64,000 bases of DNA from Phragmites australis (Eukaryota; Streptophyta; Magnoliopsida; Poales; Poaceae), in NCBI RefSeq assembly GCF_958298935.1, contig NC_084922.1, positions 4,838,501 through 4,902,500 of the forward strand, given 5' to 3'. Positions within the stretch are counted from its first letter, which is position 1. Each line of letters opens with the position of its first letter. A program made the position numbers and the translations under genes. This document shows, piece by piece, positions 46,851 through 58,799 of the stretch. The notes beneath the pieces are model-generated. The model saw only the letters and a list, made by a program, of their open reading frames with translations, was not told where the DNA came from and ran no database searches.

Positions 46851-47279
46851 AACTACGGCAGATGCAGATGGAAGCAGAGGCGTCAAGTAGGGCCTCCAGT
46901 CGACCGGGATCCTCACCTTATAAACTATGGGGGAGTTATTTCCTTCTGGGAACGCACGCGCAAGCCCCGTCCTTCCACCCACGAGGCTACGGTCATGGGA
47001 GAGCAAAACCGCCCTCACAACCCTCCAACGACGAGGCACCACGTGTCCCACTACTACTTGATAAGGCATGACCACGCCGCTAAATGCAAGATGCATTGGA
47101 TGCCCCCTCACGAGTGTTACCAGATGGTCAGTTCAAATCGATTGGCCTGGACATTCCAAAACCACTCAAGCAAGATGAAGGACCATAGGCCATCAGACAC
47201 AGAGCCAGGCACAACCGAAGGCCCCGTTCCAACAACCGTGAGGCCGGCTGCTCCGCTGGTCACCCTCGCGAGGGGCTAC

Positions 47280-47991
47280 TATTGGGGTCATCATTAAAGA
47301 CCCCGACGCCCCTGGCTCCGCTAGCCTGCATCTAAGGATCATGTATCTCCGAAGACCCTTTAGGTCTACTAGGCTCCAGGGCTCTCCAGAGCCTCTACCC
47401 TCCGAAGCCTGGGTGGGATCTCTAGAGCCCTGTCCTCCAAAGGACAGGGCAGCCTCCTTGGAGCCTGGAGAGTGAGCCATCAAATCTTGGAAAAAAGATC
47501 AACCAGAGGGGGCCTGCCAGACGTTCTTCGCATGCAAAGAAGTGACTGACATTTAATACCCATGCAAGTGGAGGCCATCCTGACACCTTGGACAATGCGA
47601 TGCCGTAATAGACAGTCGACCCAGTACATCACCCTTAGGACCACTTGCACCATTGCACTTGCCATAGTGGATACTATATTCTAAGTATAGGTAAAAGTAT
47701 TCTACCTAGACCCAGACTGTGTGATTCAACCGGCCCTAGATCCATGTGGTATGGCGATGGCTGATATCACTATCTCTGTAAGGTCAAACTTGTATACTTG
47801 CACCTTGATCGCATTATAAATATAGACCCTTGACCATCAGGTTAAGAGGGAGAGATCTTTCTTATCAATATCAACAACACAATTGGTTCCTCTTCCTCTC
47901 CATTTCTACTCCAAGATTAGTCTCCTCTTTAGAAAATACTTTCACGCACTTGTTTATAGAAGATATTTTCTAGCACCAACAGATATAACAT
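47280..47991 (+). mobile_element. 3' LTR of the truncated Gypsy element
   Basis: A polypurine-like stretch (gcgaggggctac) ends at about 47279, and the LTR then starts tattggggtcatc (a decayed TGTTGGGGTC). The end is tctagcaccaaca near 47991. A tataaatatagac motif (47816-47828) is a TATA box in the right place. No target duplication can be assigned because the 5' end of the element is missing. Confidence 0.65.
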
Positions 47992-48839
47992 ACGTATCAC
48001 TTGATATGCTATCAAAAGTACATTCATAACATCATACACTTATAAAAATTTGCTCATGTATTTGTGAAAAAAGCAATGATCAAACTTCAAATAATAAAGT
48101 TAAAAGTTATCAATTACTCTATTTGTAAAGGGTGGGAGTAGTCGAGTCACTGGTAGCTCCTAGACTCCTAGCTCCTGCCATGGCATTGCATATAGGTTTT
48201 CACCGGCCATAGGCTGATTGACAGCACACAAAGTGCCTGCCACCCTACGATCTGGTCTCTGCCCCTTGTGGTGTTATTTTCAAGACGGGCCATGCATCCA
48301 TGTAGTACCAGCAGAGGTATCTCTCCAGGCCAACGATCCAGTCACTGCATGCATCTGATCGACGGGACCCACTCCCAGCTGCATGTCGCCCTAACTGAAA
48401 CAATACGGGTTTCTTTTTGATGGAACAGAAGTGCCCGGCCGGATGCCACCCGGGTCCCACTAGCTTGACCAAACGCTGAGCCAAATTGAATTTGTATTTA
48501 TGTGTGAATTTTGGGGGACAAAGGTTTGAAAAAGACAGACAAGGTTCGACTTGTCATGCAAGTACTGGTACGATCGTAGGAGCAGCTAGTAAATAGCACC
48601 TCTCAGTTTGCTCCCTCGCTTCGTTCCTTGACGACAACGCAAGTCTTTTCGCTCATAGTTCTTCCATGTACCCATTTCCCGGTCCTTTCTTTTTTACCAT
48701 CATCTTTTTCTCCTATCAAAAGAAGTCAGAATCGGAATTTAGGTCCTGTAGATGCAACCATCCAATTATTTTCAGCAAAATTAGAGGCTAGCTAAATCAC
48801 AGTCATATATGAATTGAGTTTTAATCACTTGCGTAATAA
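47992..48839. other. Intergenic, nothing recognised
   Basis: No coding frame, TIR or tandem repeat is convincing here. Confidence 0.4.
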
Positions 48840-49119
48840 GGATATCCCTAATGATTATAGATAGCTTCTATCACTTAGCTAAGATAATATATTTTTCAAT
48901 ATTATAACTAGTATAATTCTCCAAACCTCACATAGGAGAGAGAGGAGCAAGTACCAGCTTTTGAAAAGGAGAGATAAATAACTAGTAATTGCAAGCCACT
49001 CAACATCTCTCTCCTCTGTAAGATATGTAAAATTATGAACGACAAGATCCTAATAAATTTTAAGAAGTGTGCTCTCTCAGTTAAGAGATAGTAAATATAT
49101 ATAACCATAGGAGATGCCC
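48840..49119. mobile_element. Tourist-like MITE, TSD TAA
   Basis: The left end GGATATCCCTAATGATTATA and the inverted right end GGGCATCTCCTATGGTTATA pair. TAA flanks both sides (48837-48839, 49120-49122). Length is 280 bp, with gagagag/ctctctc blocks pairing inside. Confidence 0.78.
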
Positions 49120-50724
49120 TAATAGTGATGAGCTTTTAGCCATATTTTTTATGACCTGATTGATAGCATCGACTTTAAACATGCAAGTATGGTTGGGTAA
49201 ACCAAACACATGAAGAATTTAGGACATACTAGAATTAATTTTCAGTTGTACTCCTCAAGCTCATTTTGTAATTTAGGACATGACTTATTTTTTTGTTTTT
49301 GATTGTTTAACTTCATAATGTTCAATAGATGCATATTTTCTCAGCACCAAAGGTCTATCTGCACCTAAGTTGTACTTTATGCACTTGAACACCATACTTC
49401 AAGATATTTCTAATAATTCGTACAGCCACATCATGTCAAAACACACGCACCTTAAAAAATGTGCATAAAATATATTTAATGTACGCTGTACGAAAGAAAA
49501 GATGCAAAATATAAGCCATATCTCTTTTTTTTTTCCACATACACGTGTAGACATACTTTTGCGTTTTTTGTTGTTGTAGATGTTCATGTTTAATTTTGAC
49601 GTGATGTAGTACATGTAAGAATTATTTTTTGAGAATTTCTGTAAGTGTAAACGTGCACAAACACAACTTTATATAAACCTAAGTTTTGAATTGAACTTCC
49701 GAACATATTCATCCTCTTCGGCTAAATCAAATGTGCGACTTCGTTGTACTCCACACACAACAAGCTGAAAAGTTTACTGCACGTACATGTCACTTCTGCA
49801 CAATCGAATGCGGGACTTTGTTGTACTAACATGTAGTAATAGCATTTTATAAGGCACTGCATCATTAAGGTTCATTGATCCGGGCATAAGTAACGGACTG
49901 TTTAAAACATTGGATATTCTCATAAATTCTCATACACATGTAGAAAAGCTTCTTTTGTTGCTACTGGTTCCCACTTTCCGGTTCCATGCATCTACATTCT
50001 CTCTTGGCCTCTTATCCTTGATGAGCTTTTCTTCCTCTGTCCTCTCCGCGAGCGAGTAGTGCCATCTGAGGGCTTGTATCCATGCGCTTGGATTTTTCCT
50101 CCTGTTAATATGCGTGCCAAATGGGGGCGAACAGTGGCTAAAGATCAAAAGGGCGTCGAAGACAGCAGAGAAGCTAAGCTTAGGGTTGGCCAGGGCTACA
50201 TGCTGTTTACTCTCGTAGCTGGCCTGGCCATGCATGCTTTGGCAGCGTAAACGCCTAAACCCTTGGCAATCTGCAAAAGGTCTAGCTCGATGCTTTTCTT
50301 TTTGTAAAAAATAAAAGAAAGATAGAGAGAGGGAGAGGTATAGTTCATGCGGCTGCTTCTCATGCATGCAGACCTCACTGATTAAAGTGGCTGTGCACCG
50401 TAGGACTCAGAGACTCTCAGAGGTAGCTAGAGATCGATCGACCGGAAGGGAGCATTATATTATAGGAGGCATGCATGCGCTTGACAACTCGATCGATATG
50501 ATACGTGTAAGTGTGTCTCGAGAAGCTCACACACCAGTCATTTGGTTGGCCTCTGTATACCTACATGCACATGCATGCAGAAGTTTTGTGTGCTAGCTAG
50601 GCTGCCTGCGCACAGCAGCAGTCCCTTCAGGTTAAGGGTCTATATATATGCAACCGTATAGCCCAATCGAGAGAGAGAGAGAGAAGGTGGGACATAAGCA
50701 AGTTCACATGAAATTTAATACTAA

Positions 50725-51044
50725 GGGCCAATTTGGAACCACAAATATGAAGACATGTCTAGCCAAAATTGTCACGAATTATATATGGAACACATGAATT
50801 GTTGAAACGAACCGTTTAATACTCCATAGGGAAAAAGTGCAGGAATCTGGTGACATGGACAATATAAAAGCAATTTCCTTAAGCTCTAACCTTATATTAG
50901 ATTTTTCTCAAAAATTCTAATGGACTGGCCTATTTTTGGTAATTTTTGGGGATGTATTCTTTCGTTCCAAAGAGGACGTAGGAATTCCTTTGAACTCTAA
51001 TGCTATACATAATTCTTCCATTTTTTCTTTGTCCCAAATAGGCC
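50725..51044. mobile_element. MITE with GGCC(A/T)ATTTGG(A/G)AC ends
   Basis: Ends are GGGCCAATTTGGAAC and, inverted, GGCCTATTTGGGAC. The interior is AT-rich with aattcct/aggaatt motifs in both orientations. A clean target duplication was not found, so the superfamily is uncertain. Confidence 0.6.
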
Positions 51045-52636
51045 AAACAGAAGTGTAAAAGACAGTAATTTCTAAAGATAAATTTATAAATATGTTTTGG
51101 CTTCAAACGTGTGGTTTAAAATAGAACTCACCGATGGTGCCCAATTTACATATGGAGAGTTCTTAACTAGTTAGAATTACCTCAAAATTCATGTTACAAT
51201 TTGAGTTTCAAATTCTTTAAACTTGATCTTTACCTATAATTTTTTATCTGGAAGAAAAATTATTTCTATAAATCAAATTGAAGTATTACATATATAGGAA
51301 TTTAATGTACAGTAATTCCAATATTCTCCTAATTTAACTTGAATCTGCTTCGGGCATTCAAATGAAAAGAAAATTTGAATCATATACCAACTTTTTTATA
51401 CTGAGTTCATGAATAGTATCATTTGCAGTGTAAACGAACAACAAAAAAGGTTAAGGCTTCTTTTTTTATCTTGTCGCTATTGTCGTGAAGTTGTATATTC
51501 TGCAGGAGGAAAATGTTATTTAGTAGATCGACTTAACTTTATAAGCGGTTGCTAATATCTGTAACAATGACTTTTTAATTTCAAATTGGCACGCTTCTAT
51601 GGTCAATTAGGCTGGACCATAGATTGAACTCAAGTTACTCAACTCATGCTAGCTGTAGGCCAATTTCCACCAAATATATCAGGTGTTGCATGCATGATCT
51701 ACCCAAGTAGCCATAGTACAACTGGAATAAATACAAGGCTAGCCACTGCAGACCCTGCTGGCTCTAGCGGTGTCTTTCTGTGAATTATTATTGTGATTAT
51801 AACATGCGATATATTTTTCTGCATTATACTAATTATGTAAACATCGGTTTACTTGAACATACTTATTTTCCCCTTAACGTACATATCTGTTATTTACTGC
51901 AGGTCGCAGCTGATTTTCTTTTATTTAAAGTCTAATTCACCTTTCGCCTTTAGATTTTTATAAGGCTGGATGTTAATCTAATGGATGAATACTGTGACTA
52001 ATGCTAAAAAATAAGTATACTTTGCAGATAGACAATCTTCTTTATTAATGTATAAGACATTAGATTTCAACCGGAAAAAAACATGACCCGTTAGATTTCA
52101 TGTGCTTGGATTCAGTACTAGTGTTGTGATCATTTTAGAAATGATAACACCACAGTCCCATCTGAAATAAGTATAGCAATATGTATGCCGGAAAGTTGCC
52201 TCCATCAAGAACAGTTGCGCAGTAGTAGTCAATATGTAACGGTCCAAAATCCTAAGGAGTAGCTTCCTCGAGAGTGAGTACTCGCTGCTCCGGTTCAGGA
52301 CTCATCCAGATTCCAGGCCGGCCGCTAGTACTTCAGGCTTCGAACATGGGGGCAAGCTTTTTTCATGAGCCAGCTCATAATTTTGCCATCTTCATCCTAG
52401 TGGACTTGCGGTGCACACGTCAAATCACGTTTAATGTGATGTGCAGCCGGAGTTCTGAGTTCATATGCTTCAGCTCCACATAGGGAAATGTATAGAGTCC
52501 AGAATATTATTGAGTAGCACTCACTTATGTTCAAAAGATATTCTCAGCTTGCCACACTCTTGGACATTAATCTTTCATCCAGTTGGTCACAATTAGTGAC
52601 ATTTTAGGTTATATACTGTCAATCTATTTAAATTAA
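51045..52636. other. Intergenic, nothing recognised
   Basis: AT-rich. Short frames only, and no TIR pair was resolved. Confidence 0.4.
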
Positions 52637-53000
52637 AGGCTCATTTGAAACGTAGATTGGAAAAATGTACGAATAAAAAAAATATAGGAATAAGATAGGG
52701 TGACAGATGGAAAACATAGGATTGTAAAATAGAGGAATTTTTTCAAAGTTAGTGTTTGGATTAGCGCAGAAAAAACATAAGAATCTGCCTGGATCCTACA
52801 CGACGAGAAGAGAAAAAAGAGCTTAGAGTGGATTATTTTTTCCAGTACTTTTCCTATAAAATTGAGCGCAAAGGAAGAAAATTTCTTGTGTTATTCTTTT
52901 GTGTCCACTCCCGTGAACCAAATAGATGAACAATGAGCGCAAAGGAAAATTTGCTATTCCTATGGTTTTCCTATATTTTTCCTACAAACCAAAGGGGCTC
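52637..53000. mobile_element. Tourist-like MITE, TSD TAA
   Basis: The left end AGGCTCATTTGAAACGTAG and the inverted right end GAGCCCCTTTGGTTTGTAGG pair with several mismatches. TAA lies on both sides (52634-52636, 53001-53003). The interior has aggaaaa / ttttcct symmetry. Confidence 0.65.
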
Positions 53001-53505
53001 TAAGCTTTGAATGTCGATGTCTTGATATTTCAAAATGATATGAATTGATTCACAATATTAAAGTTTTGCTATATTTTTTAAATATATTACAATGGACATT
53101 ACTAATCGAATTCCAGTTTTGCAGATGGTGTTGAAGTCCAAACAACACTTTTTTGTTACCATATATAGGGAGCACATTAGCATGTCAATGGAATTATAGA
53201 GAAGTAATTTTTATGTATGTTTATGGTTGTGGATGTAAAATTCAACCGAACATTTGCAAACATCTGTCGTGAAACATGTCACTGAGTACTAACTAATAAT
53301 TCACTGCAACAGAAACCCAAGAATTAGCATAGATTCTCAGTGCAGACATGTACCTAGGAGTAGAATTGAAAGTAATTTTTTTTTTAAAAAAAACTCAAAA
53401 CACTTCTCTCTTTAATGTCCAAAACAAGCATCCCTAACATAATTTCTTGGCTCTTTACACTAACTTAAACGAGCTGCATCAACCTTAGCGTACGGTCGCG
53501 TCTAC

Positions 53506-55449
53506 TCAAGAGGAGGCATTCACATTATTATTTCTGCTGTGGCCGCCGCAGCCGAAGCTGCAGTTGCAGTTAACTTTGTCGGTCTGCCCGTTTGCCGCTG
53601 CGGCCGGCGGCACGGTGAGTGGAGCTCCGAAACAGGAGAAGCTGCCGCGGTGTGGCAGCTGCATCAGTGCGTCGCCGGCAGAGACTGCGTGGCCGATGAC
53701 GTAATCGCCGACCGCAGGCTGGCGCGGAGGGGCCGGGTACGTCGCCGGGTAGTTCATCGGGTGCAGTGTGGATGGCGTTGTGTAGAGGTAATGGTACGGC
53801 GGCTGCGGAGACAGCCGCGGATGCACCGGCCGGAACGGGAGGCACGAGTCTCCGATGCCGCCTCCGCCGCCGCCGGTGACGCCTCCCCGGAAGGTTCCAC
53901 CCAATATGGTCGGTGGGGCAGCACCTCCCATATTCACATCCCTGAAACTGTAGCGAGAAAATTGCAACGGCCGTGAGAAACCCTAATCAATGAGAAGGCG
54001 CGGTCATGATCATCTTCAGTGGAGTTTTCCTCATGGATGAATGAATATGTGTGCACCTACCTCATCTGCGAGCCGACAGCGGCAAGGCTCTCATTGCCGA
54101 AGACGAGTTGCCGGGCACGGTTGAGGGTTTCAGTCTCCCTCTCTGGAAGGAACACCACAAATTAGTAACATGCCACAAAACTGGAAGGAAATGTAAAAGA
54201 AGAACAACGCTTCGGTCCAGTACTAACTACAATAACATTTTGCATCTAGATCACTATGGCAATTTCTTGATTAAACTTGGTGCAATTATCTAGCTAGGGT
54301 TGTTTTTTGATCTTGCCTTGCCGATGCCGGTTCATGTGGCCACCAAGCGCTTGAGACTTGCAGAACTTGAGGGAGCAAAACCGGCACTCGTACACCTTGG
54401 CAGCGTCATCCTTCCCTCCACTGCTCTTCTTCTTTATCCCTGCACACATTTGCATCAGGAACCAATCAGTACCCGAAGAAGCTATAAACACTAAGAAGTG
54501 TAGAGATCTTGCCTGCCATACAAATTAATATATTATGCGCAAATGAGTAGACTCTTTTCGTGAAATTTTAAGCTCATGAGGAAACCTCCTCATCAACAGA
54601 AAATATCAACATAGTGTATGTTCCTTCTAAATTCTGAACCAATAGTTCTACAAACTAGCTATCGGGCATACATTATTCAAAGCACAAAACTTTAAGAAAG
54701 AACTCCATTGTTGTTCACAGAAGCAACACGTTAACAATCGCAGGATGTTCTTTCATGATGAGATGCACCTAAAAGTACTTCACCTTCAGATCAAAGCAAT
54801 ATTAATGTTGTAGCCCTTACTAGCTGCGTCGACACTGGATGTGGCGGTGGTCGTCGAGCTCTCCACCGCTTGCTTGCCGTACTCTTCCGGCAAGTTGTTG
54901 AGGTCCAAGGGGCTCCCTTCTTGCCTCCTTTAGTTCACCATGAAGAACAGCAAAAATAGTTAATTTTTCCAACACTAAGTTCTTGGCCGGGAAGAACAGT
55001 TTATATATATATAAAGATCGACTTCACAAAACTGAAGCAGATCCTATTTACAAAATGATGGGCACAGGAATTCAAAAGACCAAGATGTGCATAGAAAACA
55101 AACTAATGCAGCACCAACAACAAGAATAAATATGCAGTAGCAGTTCTACATAGTGCCAGAACGATCTAGATAAGCAATCTGTTCATGGAGACCCAGATTC
55201 CTTGTGATAGCGCAGCCTGATAAAAAAAACTTGGTACTATGCATAGCAAAAAAAAATGATAAACATGTTTGCTCATACAGGAGAGATGGTGCGTGATCAG
55301 GAATAAAGAGAGAAGAGAACAAATATGCACACATAAACAGGACACACAGAGATAGAGAGAGAGAGTAATGCTTCAGAAAAAGAGATGTAGAAAACATGGA
55401 GATGAACAATACACCAAAAAAGTCATGAGAGACCGTTGTCTTCTTACAT
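53506..55449 (-). CDS. JAG: JAGGED/STAMENLESS1-type single C2H2 zinc-finger transcription factor, five exons
   Basis: Minus-strand coding parts are 55448-55449 (AT of the start codon), 54821-54927, 54317-54439, 54061-54142 and 53506-53941, 750 bases in total, 249 aa and stop. Intron 1 splits the ATG (AT|GTAAGA...AAAG|G). The intron after the zinc finger has a GC donor (CAAG|GCAAGA), and the others are GT-AG. The protein starts MRQEGSPLDLNNLPEEYGKQ with a DLNxxP repression motif. Next comes a basic KKKSSGGKDD stretch, then the finger (C55, C58, H71, H75) with KSQALGGHMNRHRQ. It continues ERETETLNRARQLVFGNESL and has a Pro/Gly/Tyr-rich C-terminus ending NCNCSFGCGGHSRNNNVNASS. Length and order match rice SL1/OsJAG (about 263 aa) and Arabidopsis JAG, nuclear regulators of lateral-organ and floral-organ growth. 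Expression cannot be judged from sequence. The leader is CT-rich. The split start is inferred from frame and similarity. Confidence 0.92.
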
Positions 55450-55591
55450 GGTGCAGCAGAGAGAGGAGTGAGACAGCTCAACACTATGATACAATGGAGG
55501 TTTTGGAAGGAGAGGAAAAAGAAAGGGGGGTGGGTGTATATCGGATGGTGGGGTGGAGTAGAGGTCTCTCAGCTATATGATTGTGTCTGTT

Positions 55592-55613
55592 TGGAGAGAG
55601 AGAGAGAGAGAGG
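55592..55613. repeat. Short (GA)n tract upstream of the JAG start
   Basis: About 10 GA repeats lie roughly 145 bases upstream of the split start codon, so on the minus strand the leader or promoter carries a CT tract. Confidence 0.8.
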
Positions 55614-55904
55614 CAGCTAGCAGGAGTATTACGGTTTACTAGTATCATATGACACAAAAGCAAAAAGACACTGCAGTTTGGGACAGGAAATGCATAGGGG
55701 AAAGGCTGTCTTAAAGTGCTGGTTTGGGGTGTAGATAGAGTGAGAGACGAAGTAGTACTCCAGTAGAGCTATTAGGTGGGGAGAGAGGAAAGCCTGAAAG
55801 TTCTCTATCAGTTCACCTCTGCACAGCCGTCCCTTTCTCTCTCCTAGCACACATTCACACACACGCACACCTAGCTACACTACTGCCTCTCCCTTTACCC
55901 CTCA

Positions 55905-56546
55905 GGGCATCTCCAGCGGTGCCCTTTTTCCGGTGCTACATGCATTTGCCGATCGATATCAGCCAGCAACCGGCGTCCAGCAGAGGGAGTCGGACAAGTG
56001 CGAGCGACGGAAAATTTGCGGACAGAATTGCAAGGCCATTTTCAGTAGATATTTAAAAATCCATCCTTTATAATATTATTACAGTATTCTGTAATACTGT
56101 TACAGTATTCTCTATTTTTTTCATTCTCAACAACTACTCTATTTCCTACCTTTCATTATTCTTCTCATTCCTTCGGATCCACGTGCATACACCAGCTACA
56201 GTGATACGGGAGCGTATCCGGCCTCAAATTTTCTGGGAGCCATATCCAACCGGCATCACTGTAGCAGCAAAAAAGAAGATATGTGATAGCTGCTGGAGCC
56301 GTATGCGACAGCTAGAATCTGTAAAAATACGGAGGCCGATAGTTTGCCTGCTCTCCTGGAGATAGCCTGTTCATGGTGAATGATAGTGGGTATAAAAGGA
56401 GAAAGAGAGTAATAAAAATAGAAAATAGAGTAGTTATTAGAGATGAATTTTTTTTTATAAAAAATAAAAAATTCTGTAACAGTGTTAAATAATATTATAA
56501 TAATATTATAGGAGACAAAATTTTAAAATATTATCTAAAGATGGCC
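55905..56546. mobile_element. Long MITE upstream of JAG, TSD TCA
   Basis: The left end GGGCATCTCCAGCGGTGCC and the inverted right end GGCCATCTTTAGATAATAT pair weakly at the tips. Stronger internal pairing joins 56060-56110 (tataatattattacagtatt) and 56470-56515 (aataatattataataat, inverted). TCA flanks both ends (55902-55904, 56547-56549). Length is 642 bp. It sits about 450 bp upstream of the JAG start codon. Confidence 0.6.
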
Positions 56547-57193
56547 TCAAGAAGCAGCTAGCAAATATGATCCTTGTATTCTGTGATGGGGTTGCAATCC
56601 AAATGAAGCTGTGCTGTTATCCTCTCTCCCCTCCGGCCAGGAAGAGAGAGAGATCTAGAGAGAGAATGTGTGTCTCGCCATGTTTGTGAGACCATGCATC
56701 CACAGCACCACTACTCTTAACACTGCACTGTACTATCTATTTGCAACCAGCAACAGATATGTTTAGGCCTCTCCTGCATGAATCATTAAATAGAGTAAGC
56801 TACGCCTCTCTTCTCACTAGATCCATTCGATCTTGCGCAAAGGAACACACGAACAGACATCACACATGCACACATACATCTGTACATGCATGTATAGGCA
56901 ATAGACCTGTGTCCTTTGTTTGCTTCTTTCTCCCTCATCCTGTGGTTGTGTAGGACATGCATGCATGCAGCTTGAGGGAGGAGACAGAGAGAGGGGCAGT
57001 AGGGTAATAAAGACAAGGGCACCTCTTACAAAGCCCTGGTCCAGTATTTAGTTGAGAGGGGAATCCACAAGCACAAGGAGGCTAAGGCCTATAGTATAGC
57101 TGCATGCATGCTTGCTTAGCCTTTGAGCTGGGCTAGCTATACAGTAGGTTGATAGCTAGCAAGTGTTGTTGTCAAGTTCTACTGGGAGTTTAG

Positions 57194-57443
57194 GGAAACC
57201 GGCTCTAAGCAAAGTCACAGTGAATAGCATCGTGACTTTGCTTTCGCTGTGGTCTGTTGGATTGGAAAAGGATGGACTAGATTCAACGGTGCAATATGGC
57301 TACAGTACTTGTGCTACTGTAAAAATCTCTGGAACTCGTGGTGCAGCATTTCGATGTGAATCAGTGTTCACATTCTCGCTGATTACTGTTTACAGTACTA
57401 TTCATATTATTCTTTACCTAGCAAAGTCAGAGGAGCCGATTCC
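57194..57443. mobile_element. Small MITE, TSD TAG
   Basis: The left end GGAAACCGGCTC and the inverted right end GGAATCGGCTC pair, with internal tgactttgct / agcaaagtca pairing. TAG flanks both sides (57191-57193, 57444-57446). Length is 250 bp. Confidence 0.65.
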
Positions 57444-57622
57444 TAGTTTAGGGGTGGAGGAAGAGAGAATGTAGGAGTCCTGGTTAAATACTCTCAGTTT
57501 ATATTAGGCTTCATGCTGGGTAAATGACCAGTAAAAAAAGTGCCTTTTGTTTGGAAAATATCACGCCAGTATAGCAGAAGGATAGGACCTCATGTATGAT
57601 GACAATGACCTTGGCATACAAG

Positions 57623-57647
57623 CCCCCGCCCCCCCCCCCCCCCCCTC
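57623..57647. repeat. Poly-C tract
   Basis: A run of about 24 C with one G. A similar 17-base C run is at 13117-13133. Confidence 0.9.
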
Positions 57648-58137
57648 CCTCTCTCATGGAATTAGCAAAGGCATGCGAGTAGGTTAGTGGAACAGCCATG
57701 GCCTGGCCATGTAAGCCCAGACAACGGAGGAAGCTGATAGGATGGGGAGGAGCTTGTAGAATCAAGCAATCAAGAAAGAAAAGATGGAGACAGGCTTGTG
57801 ACCCGTAAGTACATGCATGCAGGGATACTGCGACTGTTAATTTACCGCTGGTCTAGTCAGGGATCAACGATCAAGCCGCACATCAGGCGGCGGCTTCTTT
57901 CCTCGTGATTTGCTTTGCGTGTTGACTTTTGATCCGCCGCCGTACGTAAAGAAACAAGTGCTTTCTCACTTGTACACTCGCACCGCATCGCACCTGGAGT
58001 AGCTACTACTCCTGCTAGTGCTTCTTCCCGTTCTTTTTCAATTGGTGTTTTAGGAGTGGAGAAGGAGTATATCGTGTCAGCTCTGGTACATTCTGATGTC
58101 TCCAAATTTTGGGAGGAGAGCTGCATCAGACATTTTA

Positions 58138-58430
58138 GGTCTGTTTGTTTCAGTTGTAGGTTGTGAAAAACAGTTTATAGATTATGGATTGTAAAAAGTT
58201 GGATTGTAAAATCTGGATTGTAAAAGTTAGATTGTTACAATTTGGTGAAAGGCAGATTGCTGGATTGTTACAATCTGGGTGTTAGATTGTAACAATCTAG
58301 CTTTTACAACCAGCTGTTTGTTTCAGTTTTTGGATTGTGATCATAATCCAACTTTTACAATCCAGCTGTTTGTTTCAGCTTTTGGATTTTGATCAGAATC
58401 CAGCTTCTACAATCCAAAACAAACAGGGCC
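58138..58430. mobile_element. Tourist-like MITE, TSD TTA
   Basis: The left end GGTCTGTTTGTTTCAGTTG and the inverted right end GGCCCTGTTTGTTTTGGATT pair. TTA flanks both ends (58135-58137, 58431-58433). The interior is filled with tggattgtaa / ttacaatcca repeats in both orientations. Confidence 0.82.
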
Positions 58431-58598
58431 TTAGTGACTCTAATCTCACCGTCATTTCAGGATTCGCCATCCATTACTGGTATGTGATCCTTGGAAAGTT
58501 TAGTATTCGCGACGAGAAAGTCTTCTCTTGATCCCTTATTTTTCATTAGATGTCTTACTTACATATGGATATCGGCCCACCTTGGCACATGTAAAGGT

Positions 58599-58603
58599 TT
58601 ATA

Positions 58604-58639
<36 letters not shown>

Positions 58640-58675
58640 TATACATACATATATATATATGTATATATATATATG

Positions 58676-58709
<34 letters not shown>

Positions 58710-58722
58710 CATATATATATCC
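58599..58722. repeat. (TACA)n / (TA)n compound microsatellite
   Basis: About seven TACA units are followed by long TA runs with interspersed TAC. Frames through it translate as tyrosine/isoleucine runs and are not genes. Confidence 0.95.
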
Positions 58723-58799
58723 ATAGCAACTATGCATCCAAAAATCTTGAAAGGATGTATATATGATAGGATCGAAGTAGTCAAAGTACTTGTCGAGGG

